A stretch of 64,000 nucleotides of DNA from the NCBI GenBank assembly GCA_963082875.1, contig OY720099.1, forward strand, positions 19,325,066 through 19,389,065. Reading direction: 5' to 3'. This stretch comes from Corella eumyota (taxonomy: Eukaryota > Chordata > Ascidiacea > Phlebobranchia > Corellidae). Position 1 is the stretch's first letter. Every line of letters starts with the position of its first letter. Under the pieces are notes generated by a model. It was not told the DNA's origin. It made no database searches and was given only the letters and a program-made list of their open reading frames with translations. The position numbers and the translations under genes are program-made. Of this stretch, positions 1-12,200 are shown one piece after another.

Positions 1-153
1 GATTTTAATAAAAATACAAATGGTAAGGTTAACTAATTAATTTAAATTCTTATTTAATAATTAAATATTTCTAAACACTATATTTTTAAATAAAATAAAA
101 CTTGACTTTAATTTTTTAGATGTATAATTTCAAAAACTCTTTTGTTTTTTTAG

Positions 154-3100
154 AAAGTTTAAACGAAGATGCCAGCAAACGTTTGGAGGTTATTATTCAT
201 TTGGCCGAACTCTGCATCGACGTTCTGCAGCAAAACGAAGAACACCATTTTGAGGTAAAATTTGATTCTTTTTTTAATTTTGCGTTTTTATTCTAAAGGC
301 GATTCTTAAATTATTTTTTATTTGATTAAATATTTTTATTTAATTATTTTTAAATATTTCTGAAACAAGAATAAGTTGATATTTCATTTATATTTTAAAT
401 TACATTTTATTTGTTTTTTTATAAAAAATGTAATTTAAATTTTTATAAAAAAGAACTACAACTTTTTGTAAATAAACTAATATATGTATCTAATTTAAAA
501 AATACGATTTATTTTTTACAAAAAAAATTGTATTTTAAAACTGTAATTATTGTCTTAGTAATGTTTTCAATTTATTTGTTTTAATTAATCTTTTATCTTT
601 GCTCACTCAGGGGAAAGAGGTAAGAAATGGTGAAGCATGTTTGAGTTTTGTTTTTATTGATTTTTATTGATTGCCACTTTAAGTGTGATAAATGTTTAAC
701 CTATTTAAATTTGGACAACTTTTTTATAGTTTGGAATTGTGCCACATTTGTTTTTATTTATTAAAAAAATATTTTAAAAACTTGAAATTTTTTTTACCCA
801 AATTTTTTACCCATTAACAAAGGCTAAATGGTTTTAAATAGCAGTAGTTTATAAGTTTTGCATTTTTTTTTACACTTTAAATGCAATATTTTACCATTTT
901 TATCCTCTTAGTTTGTAAGTTTTTCTCCCTAATTTTAAAACTGATATTGATTGCCACTTTGAGAGTGATGAATGTTTAACCTATTTAAATCTGAACAACT
1001 CTTGAATAGTTCGGAATTGTGACACATTTTTCTTTTATTTGACATAAAACAATGTTTTTTAAACTTGGTGTTAACACTATTTCTTGGCAAAAAGGTTTAA
1101 AATAGTTTTAAATTGCAGTGGTTTGAAAGTTTTGCAGTTTTTTTCTTGCACTTGAGATTTAATATATTACAATTTTTAGCCCAATATTTTGTACATTGTC
1201 CGCTTTTTTTGAAATTTTAAAATTATTTAACATTTTAACTTAGTTTATTTTTAAAGTACCGATCTCCTTATTACAATAGGAAAACTTTGGGTCTAATTTC
1301 TGTTTCATTTTCCTCATTATAACATCATATTTTACTTTGACTTTAAATTAGGCGTTTGCTTGGTTCAGTGATATAATGAACGAACACTCTGAGATATTCT
1401 GGTCGTTGTTTGCTGTTGATATGGATAGTGTGTTGGAGAAGCAACCTCCTGATACTTGGAACAGTTTTCCTTTGTTTCAGCTTCTTAATGACTATTTCAT
1501 TAATGACTGTAAGTAAAACGTAATGTATGATATATTTATACATAAATGTATGTCTAACAAATAGGCTTTTAAACTAAAAAAATGCTGTTTGTGGTGTGCA
1601 GGTAAATTTTATTGTGAATATTAGGACTATTAACTTAATGCTAACTGGCAAATTGTGTTAAAATGCAGTCTGTAGAAAGGGCACCTATTTATCTATATAT
1701 AGTTTAGTTTGTTGAACATTACATATATATTTATGTCCATTTTATTGGCCCACAAAATACAAAAACTGCTTTTTAATGCGCAGATAAATATTAGTTGCAA
1801 GTTGTGACCATATAACGACAATTAAAATCGACTAGTGTTCAAAAAGGCATCAAGGCTATAAAAAAAATTTCTTTACTGTATGCTTACTACTATAAATACA
1901 ACTTAAATCTAGCTTTGATTAAAATATATTTTTGTATAATTTTTTAGCAAATTTGTTCAATGGCAAATTCCATTCCCACTTGCGTGATGCGTTTGCTCCT
2001 CTAGTGATCAGATATGTTGATCTGATGGAGTCCTCGATAGCCCAATCTATCAATCGAGGATTTGGGAAGAATGGATGGGATACATCAAAGTAGGATTTAA
2101 AAAATGAATTAATATAAATGCTCAAAAATGTATTTTTTTAAAAAACTAAAAGGTTTCAAAAAATGTTAACATTTGAAAAATTGCACAATAAACGGCATTT
2201 ACGTTTATTTTTTTAATGTTTAATTGCAAAATTTTACAATTAAAAAAATCCTTTTAATGCTCTGGTAACACATTTTACTTTAAATCAAAAATTTTAAATA
2301 AAGTTACCTTTTGTTGTAGTTCATCTTCAAGTAATGTAGCGAACGATGTGTTGTGGAAGTTAGATGCATTACAAGTATTTGTGAGAGAGTTACATTGGCC
2401 AGATGATGTGTTTGCTTGCCATATTGAACATAGACTTAAACTTATGGCCTCAGATATGATACAAAGTGTGGTCTCCAGGTATTTCTATTTTAAGTATTAA
2501 TAGGAACTAGGTTTGAAAGGGCAATAAACACCACAGCATGAGGTTCTGGGTTTAATTTCCACTGCTTTCATGACTTAGCATTCTTTAAATGTTAATCAAG
2601 CAATAACATTATGCCTATAATATCCAAAACTGACAAAGGCAACTTATAGCTGTTTAGTTGGCCTTTTACTATATTATACAACTGCAAAATAAGCAATAGA
2701 AAATATATGATTTCTAATGCAGGTTTTGCAGTAAAATAGGTTTATTGGTAATATATTAAAAAAGTCTATTTCTTTACAGGACTCTCCTTCAGTTTAACAA
2801 GTTGTTGCAATCCTGTAATGCAACAGTTGATATGCAAGTTAATGAGAAGATGTGTTCATTGATCAATGTTTCATTGGAGTGCAGGTACAGTTATTACTTA
2901 GCTATAAAATTATGTTATGTAAGTGTGTTGATATCATACAGTGTGTAGAAATACTGCTATTAGGGTAGGCAATCAACTAATCTATACATAATGGAGCTTA
3001 GTGGATAATATATATATGTATGCCCAATTTATTGGCCTACAAAAAAATCAAAACTGCCTCTTGTGGTGCTGGGTAAATTATTACAGACCAAATATTTGGT

Positions 3101-5790
3101 AAAAGTTGTGACCATTACAATTACAATTGTAATGTGTCGACCATAGGGGGGACTCAACTAAAATTAACAAGAAAAAGGATAAGATACTCTAAAATATTTT
3201 CTTGAATGATGTTTATACCTAAAGTTTTGTAATATTTTGTAGAAAGCAGTCCGTAAAGATTTGTGCTTCTGGCCATGATGCTTCAGGGACCCAACATTTA
3301 TATCATGTCCAAGTGGAAGAAGTTTTAGATTCAGCGTTTACACAAATGGAAAAACAAATCGTCGACAAAGTAAAAAAAAATTTTAATTTTATTTGGGAAT
3401 TTTTATTTGTATAAATATTTAATGGCTAAAATTGAATTGTTAGAATAATTGAAATGAAACAATCTGTCAAAATCTCAGACGTTAAAAAGTTATAAATGAA
3501 TTAAAATTTTTACTTTTTTTCGATCAATTTTTTCGTGGTCGAATTATAGTTTAACTGTAGAAATTGAATTATTTTTTGACAATAAATCAAGAAGTTAGCA
3601 CAAATGTAATTAAGCGCACTTGTTTAATATTTTATGTGATTTAAATTTTTGTGTTTAGTTTTCAAAGGTCATGGAATCAGTTTTAGCCAAGTTATCAAGA
3701 TATGATGAAGGTTCAATTACCGCTTCATTATTCAACCTCACTGTAAGTTCAAACCATTTATTACATTCTAAATTATTAATTTGTTATAAAATTGCATCTA
3801 AGTAAATTTAATTCAAAAAGTTGGCCAAACAGCATTGATATATTTTTAACAGCTTGTTAGGTTTAGAATTTTAATATTAAAAAAGGAATGGAAGTACCTT
3901 TTTTTAAGAATGTAATAATTTCTGACCATGCTTTTGTTATAAACCTCTACTTTTATCAGATAACCATGTCATAAAATGCCATTTTTATATGACCATACCA
4001 AAAATATGACCATACCAAAAATATGACCATTTTTATATGACCATACCAAAAATATGACCATTTTTATATGACCATACCAAACATATGACCATTTTTATAT
4101 GACCATAGAAAAAATATGACCATTTTTATATCACCATACCAAAAATATGACCATTTTTATGTGAATATACCAAAAATATGACCATTTTTATATGACCATA
4201 CCAAAAATATAACCATTTTTATATGACCATACCAAAAATATGACCATTTTTATATGACAATACCAAAAATATGACCATTTTTATATGACAATACCAAAAA
4301 TATGACCATTTTTATATGACAATACCAAAATATGACCATTTTTATATGACAATACCAAAAATATGACCATTTTTATATGACAATACCAAAAATATGACCA
4401 TTTTTATATCACCATACCATAAAATACCATTATAATGTGACCATATCTTAAATACCACTAATATAAGACCATACTTTTATTATAAACCAAAATGTTAAAT
4501 TAAGCTAATTTAATAATGCTTGTAACAGTTATAAATGTTAATGTTTATTGTACAGAAACCAGGTATGGAGCTTGCAAATAACTTCACTTACTTTGTAAGA
4601 AGCAACCAAGATATTTTAAGGGAAAGAATAACTGATGAAGTGTTTGTGGATAGCTTATTTGAGGTAAAAATAATATTTTAGGTTTATTAATATAATACAT
4701 TACTACTTGTAATTTATTTGGTGTGATAACAAAAGTTATAAAGCTTTTTTTTTATTTTTTTTTATTTTTTTTATCTTGATGTGGAAAGGTCAGCTTCGCG
4801 ACCTAAACATAAAATAACATCTGTTACCCCGACCCAGTCTCGAGTTGATTTTGGCAGTTTGGGATATTACAGATTATAATTGCCTGATAATTGAGCTGCT
4901 AATTAAGTGTTGGCTTAGCAGGAGTTTATACCGTTTATAGCGCCTTCTCTAGGGTGCTGCAGCATGAGAGCAGTGGAATCGAACCCATGCAAACATATAG
5001 TGTAAAAAAAGTGTTCGTACCACTGCACCACGCTGCCAGTTGTTATAACTTGTGTAATTACCTTAACTTTTCTATAGGTTTGGTATACAAAAAGCACCAA
5101 GATTCTTGCCACTTGGTTAAGCACGCGCTCAGAACTTCAACTCCATCTTCACCAACTAAAAACTTTAATAAAACTTTTCAAGAAATTTTTCCATGATTTT
5201 GAGCTGCAAGGAGTCACAAATATAAGGAGTGATGAGTTTGAAAGTATTCACAAAAGACTGACCGTAAGTAGAACATATTAAAACTTATTTCATATATATA
5301 TTTAAATAAATTTATTGTTGATGTTATATAGCTAACTTTAACAGCGAAAAATTATACTAATTTTGGACAACTTTTAGTTGCCCTTGTCAGTATTTGATAT
5401 ATATTGTTAACCTTACCTTTTATTCCCTGTTTATGGGGTCAGCAACTAATATATCTGTTGTATTTTTGATTTAAAGTGTTCTTTGAAGTTTTTTGAAGTC
5501 CCTAATTTGTGAAGTGTCTTTTGATTTAATTTAAGTGTACTTTGGCATAACAGAAATGCAAATTTGCAATGATCAACAATTTTAACAACTATTGTGCATT
5601 GTTTGTAATGACATTTTATATGGGAAATTTGCTTCTTACAAAAAGCCATTTTTTTTTTTTCTTGTTAAATCTTTTAAAAAAATTACAAAATCTTCCTCAG
5701 GTTGAGGAGGCAACTGCATCAGTGACAACTGGTCCCCTTGGCAACCACATCACAATGAAAGAGACGGAGGAGAACGAAGATGATGATTAA
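154..5790 (+). CDS. CADPS: Calcium-dependent activator protein for secretion (CAPS), C-terminal part
   Basis: CAPS primes dense-core vesicles for calcium-triggered fusion at the plasma membrane, acting with SNAREs and syntaxin. Only the 3' part is in the window; the gene starts upstream. Coding exons read 154-254, 1352-1508, 1948-2089, 2320-2478, 2780-2884, 3243-3369, 3659-3742, 4556-4663, 5078-5263 and 5701-5790, all GT-AG with phase kept, giving 418 residues. A possible 9-base exon lies at 611-619. Diagnostic matches to vertebrate CAPS are [62 protein letters not shown] and the end VEEATASV followed by an acidic tail. This is the MUN (Munc13-homology) domain and the C-terminus; the C2 and PH domains must lie upstream. 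Vertebrates have CADPS and CADPS2; this sequence does not tell which one it corresponds to. Confidence 0.95.
611..619 (+). other. CADPS: Candidate 9-base microexon of CADPS
   Basis: The sequence CACTCAG/GGGAAAGAG/GTAAGA has a good acceptor and a near-consensus donor 9 bases apart. It lies inside the intron between exons 154-254 and 1352-1508. Both flanking junctions are phase 0, so inclusion would add Gly-Lys-Glu without changing frame. Neuronal secretion genes are known for such microexons. The call rests only on splice-site quality and frame. Confidence 0.5.
666..1228. repeat. Tandem duplication, about 280-base unit, two copies
   Basis: Copy one starts at 666 and copy two at 946. Both open with ATTGATTGCCACTTT and share ATGTTTAACCTATTTAAAT, a GGAATTGTG-type block and a TTTTAAAT..GCAGT block in the same order. 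The copies are clearly diverged, so the duplication is not recent. It lies wholly within the CADPS intron, downstream of the candidate microexon. Confidence 0.8.
1530..1850 (+). repeat. Family B short dispersed repeat, two adjacent degenerate copies
   Basis: Two pieces lie back to back in a CADPS intron, roughly 1530-1660 and 1690-1850. Each has the family order: ATGTATGTC-type start, a GGCCTACAAA-like block, AAACTGC, a GTGCGCAGGTAAAT-like block and, in the second, TTGTGACCATATAACGACAATTAAAAT. See the copy at 2985 for a fuller version. Confidence 0.6.
2530..2660 (+). repeat. Family A SINE, partial copy
   Basis: CATGAGGTTCTGGGTTTAA keeps the degenerate B-box region and is followed by CCACTGCTTTCATG and by the 3' body block ATAATATCCAAAACTGACAAAGGCAACT. 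The A-box side and the tail are missing. It lies in a CADPS intron. Confidence 0.65.
2985..3170 (+). repeat. Family B short dispersed repeat
   Basis: One of the fuller copies. It starts ATAATGGAGCTTAGTGGA, then has TATATGTATGCCCAATTTAT, GGCCTACAAA, AAAACTGCC, GTGGTGCTGGGTAAAT, a GTTGTGACCAT block and the terminal GTCGACCATAGG. I see no pol III boxes and no clear terminal inverted repeat, so I leave the class open: a MITE (compare Cimi-1 described from Ciona) or a non-tRNA SINE. Confidence 0.7.
3970..4440. repeat. 31-base minisatellite
   Basis: About 14 head-to-tail copies of a unit reading ATATGACCATTTTTATATG plus ACCATACCAAAA. The period of 31 is direct from repeat starts at 4021 and 4052. 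The array lies in a CADPS intron. Two sub-variants are seen: early copies carry GACCATACC and later ones GACAATACC. Related 22-base sequences (GACCAT.CTTTT.TTATAAACC) flank the array near 3922 and 4462. Confidence 0.9.
4765..5042 (-). repeat. Family A tRNA-derived SINE, near full length
   Basis: Read on the minus strand it opens with the tRNA-like head CTGGCAGCGTGGTGCAGTGG (A-box-like GGTGCAGTGG), then a B-box-like GGTTCGATTCC. The body carries GCTAAGCCAACACTTAATTA, CCCAAACTGCCAAAATCAAC and CTCGAGACTGGGTCGGGGTA and ends near an A-rich tail. It inserts into the CADPS intron ending at 5077, whose acceptor is only 35 bases from the repeat head. This matches the composite SINE known from Ciona (Cics-1), as I recall it. 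Confidence 0.85.
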
Positions 5791-7097
5791 CTTTCATTAT
5801 GGGACACTTAATCCCCTCTCTTTGTCATGTGGAATTAATAGTACCCCTTCAAAAAAAAATCTATTTTACATTTTTTGATGTTTCACTTTGTATACTTTTT
5901 GTTATTTTTTCTGTTTACTTTTATGTGCAATTTCTTTTTATTTTTTAATTATGTTTAAAACATGGCTGCAGATCTTAAGTGCTATAATATCTTTCTTCAA
6001 TCATGACTTTGTATTATAATATTTACTTGGCAAGCACTGTAAAATCTGGTGTTAAAAGAATCTATTTAAATTGTGTAACAGTATTACTAAAATCTGCCTA
6101 TTTTAAAAGTGTAAAAGTGATATATATTAATGGACTTCATGACTTCATGTTAACTTTTGTTTTTTATTTTTTGTTATGGTTACGGTTTGAAAAATTGCAC
6201 ACTCTTTATGTAAAGCAATTTGCACATGACTAAATATATTTGTTGTTTACTTTACATTATAACACATTAATATAATTTAAATTATGTGATACCTAATTTA
6301 AATGGGTTGTTTTTTCTTAAGCTTGCTTTTAGCATACAGTAGTTACTTCAATATTTAAAACTTTCTTCAGCATTTTTTTAAAACCGTTTTATAAATTTTG
6401 TTTAAATATTCAAACACAAATGGCTTCAAAATTATATGTAACAGTCTTCAAATGCTTACTAAGCTATCTTGTGATGGTACCAAAGTGAACTAAATGTGTA
6501 GAAACTTCAATACCTAATTCTTCATTGAACTACTTCTTACAAAACTTAATGTTGCACAAGTATTTGTTATGTTTTTATTCTTTTAACCTGACTTAGTTTC
6601 CATTAAATTAGCAATAAATTGAATGTATGTTAATGTAATGCACGTAAGTTGGTAACAATGTATTTCTAAAGCAATTTATTAAATGTGTTGTTTGTTATTT
6701 AATATAGAATTAACAGCATTGTGTAGTATTATGTGCTTGTTACTCGATACATTCACAATATTTTGAAAACACTTATTTTTTGTTGTATGTAAAGGACTTT
6801 AAAAATAGTTGTTTATTGTTAGATTTTTTGTTTAGGATTTCTTATAAGGTTTAAGTTGTATATGATGGTTAACTGAATTGTAAATGATATTGCGCTTTGA
6901 TATGAAGTTTACAAAGGACAAGAAAGAATAAGGAAAAGTATTTGGTATTGGTAAGTTAAACTTTTTTTTTACAAGTTATATTGTAACTGTATCATAAATA
7001 GCAAATGTAATTAATATACAGAACTTCTAGAACACCCAGGAAAGCTATCCAGTACAGGCTAATATTTTTATGCGAAATGACAAGTTCTTTTCTATGT
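5791..7097. other. Convergent 3' regions of CADPS and ELP3
   Basis: No coding signal here beyond short chance frames. It should hold the CADPS 3'UTR (a poly(A) signal AATAAA lies at 6613-6618) and the ELP3 3'UTR coming the other way. The sequence is uniformly AT-rich with no repeat recognised. Confidence 0.6.
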
Positions 7098-8856
7098 TTA
7101 TGTTTCTAATAAAGTTTTAGACATGTAAGGACCATCCAGTTCATACCCAAGCTTTCTGTAATAATTCCTTGTACCAACACCTGAGATAACAGTTATTTTA
7201 CTTGACCCATGCTCCTCTAACGCTATTCTTTCTGCTTCCTCCATTAACAATGTCCCAAAACCTTGGTGTTGAAATTTTGCAGGATCTCGAGAGCTGACAG
7301 GTACAACGCTTCCATAAACATGAAGTTCACGAACTATTGAAACCGCTTTATCTTTCAGTTCGGCTCGAAAAGTATCGGAAGAGCATTTTCGAAGTCTCAA
7401 AAGACCGACTAGAATATCCTGCTCTGGGTCTTCGTAGGAAAGAAAAGTCTCCCATCCACCATTTGCTGTGTAATCTCGTCTTATTAACTCTATCTCATAA
7501 GGTTTAACTTTGTTGTGAATGCTTTGGATCCCAGCCTCACGGGTGCGAACATCTCTACAAGTTGTTCCAAGATCTTTCATGCGAGCCAGTGCTAGTTCCC
7601 TCAAGTTACCATGTTCAACTCCTGATGTTACAAGGGGCATCGGAATATCTCTTTGTACTCTAAACATAAGAGAAACAATTATAATTTAAGTGTGGGATTA
7701 TGTACTTGCTAAACACTCTATTTAAAGTTTAATTTTGGCCTGCAGGACATTTATTTTAGTTTTACCTATAAACTCTCGTCCAAGGTGGAACTAATGCAAG
7801 TATCCTTGCTACTAGGTCAACCAAAGTAAAAGGCGGGTAACTTTTGTATCTTCCAGTCTTCCACAATTCGTACAATCCAGTTCCTCTTATCACCAAAGTG
7901 GGATAAAGTTTTAATCCATCCGCTCTAAAGGCTGGATTCTCAAAGAATTCTACAAATTGAGCAATATCTCTTTCTAGAGAAACATTCGGTAAATTTGGCA
8001 TCATATGGACCACAACTTTAAACCCCGAATCTTTTGCGAGTTGAAATGATTCTGTAACAGCCCTTACTGTATGTCCCCTGTTTGTATCTCTTGCTACATC
8101 TTCATACACACTTTGAACACCAATTTCCAAGCGTGTGCATCCATATAATAACATCTCGCTTAAATGTTTCTTTAAACAATAATCAGGCCTCGTTTCTATT
8201 GTTATGCCGATACATTTTGTTGAACTTCTTTCAGAATACTTCACAGCTTCTTCCACGTTATTACTTGTGTGCCCAGATAAAGCATCGTGTAAATTCCTGA
8301 TAAAGTAATCTTTGTAAGACTCTGGTAATGACATAAATGTTCCACCCATGACTATAAACTCAACTTTATCGACAGAATGTCCAAGTTGTTTTAACTGCTC
8401 CACACGGTGTCTTGTTTGCAAGAAGGGATTATATCTTGCCCGAATAGCTCTCATTGATGTAGGTTCGTATCCAGTATAGGACTGCGTTGAATATTCAAAA
8501 TCAGAGTCTGGCCCTCCAGGACAATAGACACAGATATTTCCCGTCATGTTAATATGTGGACAGCGATGTGGTTTACACATCACAGCTACAACCGCTATTC
8601 CACTTGCAGTTCGAACCGGTTTTGCTTTTAGTTTAGGCAGTAAAGCTTTCTTGTATCGGTTTGGTACTGCAGCGATTATATCAGTAAGTCTTGGTTGTGA
8701 TTTTAAGCCATGTTTTGAAGACACTTTCCCCTTTAACTTATTAAGATTAACGTCTTTTCCATTGTCATGGGCTTCTATTAGTGTACGAACTATTTCAGCT
8801 GTAGATATTGCAAGAAGTTCAGACTGTGATGCACTAGGTTCTCTATTCTTTCCCAT
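7098..8856 (-). CDS. ELP3: Elongator complex catalytic subunit ELP3
   Basis: ELP3 is the radical-SAM/acetyltransferase subunit of Elongator, which makes the cm5 modification on wobble uridines of tRNAs in the cytosol. Two coding exons on the minus strand, 8856-7766 and 7659-7098, join with phase kept (Arg split across the junction) to give 550 residues; human ELP3 has 547. The [4Fe-4S] site reads [19 protein letters not shown] with cysteines at 94, 99, 109 and 112; the last three are the cluster ligands. Conserved blocks [17 protein letters not shown] and TIETRPDYC follow. The C-terminal GNAT domain has the acetyl-CoA loop [18 protein letters not shown] and the family ending [15 protein letters not shown]. 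It shares a 424-base upstream gap with INTS10. The single intron is unusual among the intron-rich neighbours. Confidence 0.98.
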
Positions 8857-9280
8857 AATTACTTTAAAATAATTATTATAAAATTAAAAAAAAACGAAAA
8901 ACTAAAACAACGATAAATAGCAGAATAGATTTAGTTATGAAGTCTAATTTCAGATGTAAGTTTATTTATATACAAGCCTTTGGCTTTTACAATGAAAACC
9001 AAGTACTAATTAGACCCAAATATTACTTAATTTATACAAATTAATAACTTAAGATTAAGTTAACACACGTGTTAGTTGTTTACGACATTAGGAAAAATAT
9101 TACGTGAGAAAAACTTTTTCTTATAAATCTCTCACATGCCTTTTGCATAGAAGAGAGTCGGAAAAAGAGAAAGGGTATACAAATCATTCTATTGCTCTTA
9201 ATATTCTTCTAATGCGTATTTTTAATAAGTTTCACCGCATTAATTAAGGGTTTTTAATAAGTTAATGTGATTAAATTAAC
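8857..9280. promoter_or_regulatory. Shared bidirectional promoter region of ELP3 and INTS10
   Basis: The start codons of ELP3 (minus) and INTS10 (plus) are 424 bases apart and point away from each other. A CACGTG E-box lies at 9066-9071 within the near-palindrome ACACACGTGTTA. No TATA box is convincing. Both genes are housekeeping, which fits a shared promoter. The transcription starts are not visible in the sequence. Confidence 0.55.
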
Positions 9281-12200
9281 ATGGACCAGGAAAATTGGTT
9301 CTTAGATTGCTCCAAAGACCTTCTGGATGACGATGTATACGCCGCTCGCAGTTGGCTTCTTGCTGCTAAAACAATATTTCCACACAGCTTAAAATTGCAA
9401 GTGAGTAAACGTTTTTTTATTATAGGTTTGTGTATATATATGTTCAAGAGTTTAATACATTGAAAGTTTTATTTTTTTTTTGTATATATCTTTATCCTTA
9501 ATGTGGAGAAGTCGAATGCGAGACTTAAACATAGAGTAACAACTGTTACTTCAACCCAGTCTTGAGTTGCCTTCAGCAGTTTGGGATATTATAGATTATA
9601 ATTCCCCAGTAATTATGTCGCTAATTAAGTGCTGACTTACCAGAAGTTCATACCGTTTATAGCGCCTTACTCAAGTGCGCTATAGCATGAGGTCAGTGGG
9701 GATTGAACCCACGACCTCGTGGTGGTGTAGCAAGTGTTCTTATCACTACACCATGCTGCCCGTTGATTACATTATAAAATACTAATGGTGTAAAAACTAA
9801 TTATGGCATGATTTCATAAGATCCAGGGTTCGATCTCCAGTGATGGCACTTACTCTCGCTAAGTCTAAACAATATTTGTCTGGTAAATTGCTAAGGATCA
9901 AAATGTTAAATTATATTCTGCTTTTTTTAGCTCGAGGAATATAATTTGGAGCTTGAAAGAAGAAATGTAGAAGAGTGCTCGAAAATATTAAATGACATGT
10001 AAGCATTAAGTTTTGTATCTGTGTATATTAAACTATTTTTTGTAACTAAAAAAGTATTTACCCTTTTTGTTTTTTTAGTTTTAAAGATTTTTCTTCGGAA
10101 CCAACACTTTGGAAAGAAATTGAAACATTAGTTCAAGCTGTACAAAATAACTCAAACACCACTCATCAAGGTAGAATTTTTATCTAAGCAAACTATAAAT
10201 TCTATTTGTGAAATTTGTGGACTGTTTAATGTAATAAATAAAGACTACATTTAAATCTTTAATCAGCGACATGTTGTTGTGGTTGAAACCACATAAGGTC
10301 TTGTGTTCGATCCCCACTGCTTTCATATTGTAGTTACTTTTGTTAAAGCAATATTAATCTTACAAACTCTTTCTGAGTTAAAAATCGATCGACAATAAAG
10401 TCATTTTTTTCCCAAAGAGAATAATTATAAAAAATGTTCATTATAATAATTGTATGTTATGTTTTTTTAGTAATATTTGATGGATTACCAGTTACCACCC
10501 AACAGAGAATGATAATTGGTTGTGCTGATAATGAACCTGATATCACAAAACATTGCAAATTAATGATTTTGTTGATGACCAAGTTTCCAGAAAAGGTTGC
10601 TCAATTTGGGGTAAAAAAACTAAAAGAAATTTTTTTTTTAATTAAAAAATTAGGAAAAATACTAAAATTAAACAGTCTGTCCTTGTTTTTAGTTTAGATA
10701 TAAATATACTGTTATTATTTTTATAATTTTTTTTCTTATTTTTAATTATTATTTTTTTTGAGTTCAGAGAAATAATATCTTAAAAAGTAAATGGTTTGTA
10801 TTTATACTTCTTTACAAATTCTAGATTTCTTTGACTGAGAAACTTGTAGATCGTGAAAAACGAGATTCAGAACAATCTGAGATCAAGAAATGTCGTAAAA
10901 TTTTGGTGTGTGAAGTTCTTCCTGTGATTTGTAGTAATGGAAACATCAATGTTTCAAATCGACATTTCTACAAATGGATACAAAAGTCTACTGAGTTTTA
11001 TGCACTTTACTACACCAGTCAATCAGGTGGGGTAGTTTTTACACTGAGTTAATATTAAAATTTTTTTATATTTATTTATTTGCGATTTGAGAACGTCGAA
11101 CTAATGGCCTAAACATAGAGTAACATTAGTTACCTCGACCCAGTTTCGAGTTTTCTTTAGCAGTTAATTTTTAGAAAATTAAGCTGCTAATTTAGTGCTG
11201 GCTCAGCAGAAGGTCATACTGTTTATAACACCTTGCTCAATCAAGTGTGCTACAACATAACATCACTGGGGATCGAACCCAAGACCTCATGTAGTGTAGG
11301 AAGTAAATTTGACCACTATACCATGCTGCAGGTTTTTGTTTACAATTTCTCATATGCTTTTGTTTTCTTCTACGGTTTAAAAATATTTGCAAGGTTTAAA
11401 TGTGTTTAATTTTTAGAAAAAAATGTTTTAAATTGTTGGGATGAAATGGAGAAATTAAGATCTTCGATAGCCAAACAATGCAATTGGAATATTGATGAAA
11501 ATTCTACTGGGTAAATATCATTTTATTAAAAAAAAAATGGGTTAATACATTTAACTAAATAGCCTTCTCCCTCTGCCTGAAATTGGCTGAATAATATAAA
11601 AATTTAATTTTACTTCCCTTATTTTTAAGTTCAACTGGTTTAGTGGAACGAATGTCGTTTATGAGAGAACTTTTTCAACGAAGTAAGACTGATGTTGACG
11701 GTGCAGTTAATCGAAAACAAATATTTTATTCCACAATCATTCTACTTTTCGAAGCCTCTTCTAAATACATGCAGGCCATTTCACCAACGATATACAGAGG
11801 TAATCCTTTTAACTAACTAATTAGTTGGTGTAGTTTAAGAAAATGTCACTGAATGTATATAAACTCCTACAATTTTTTTAACATTCTTGTTAAACTTTAA
11901 TTATTGCAATAGAAATTAGGATAAAGGTGATTTTTAACTGCCAATTTTCGTTTATTTTATCGACCTGTTTTAAGCCATAACTTTGGTTTTTTAATGTTGG
12001 CACTTAACAAATTGAAATAACTTTACCAATTTCTTTTATTATTCATTCTTCTTGGTCTTGTATTTATTTAAACTTTCTATACCTTTGTTTTTAGATCAAG
12101 AGAAGATCGAAGACTCTTTTATTAATTTTGTGAACTTAAATGAAGAACTAGATTATTCTTTAACAATTAAATCAAGCGAGCAAATTAAAGAAACATTTCA

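Noticed and set aside
3970-4440. A regular array that might be a CRISPR
   Set aside because: The units are contiguous 31-base repeats with no unique spacers, in an animal intron. It is a minisatellite.
4954-5196. Open frame of 80 codons on the plus strand
   Set aside because: The first half lies in an antisense SINE and the second half overlaps the real CADPS exon 5078-5263 in another frame.
6003-6233. Open frame of 76 codons after CADPS
   Set aside because: AT-rich chance frame in the 3'UTR with no family likeness and no splice context.
8082-8872. Plus-strand frames opposite ELP3
   Set aside because: Mirror frames of the highly conserved ELP3 coding strand.
9690-9765. Candidate tRNA gene on the minus strand
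   Set aside because: A-box and B-box are present, but it is the head of a family A SINE with the usual body attached.
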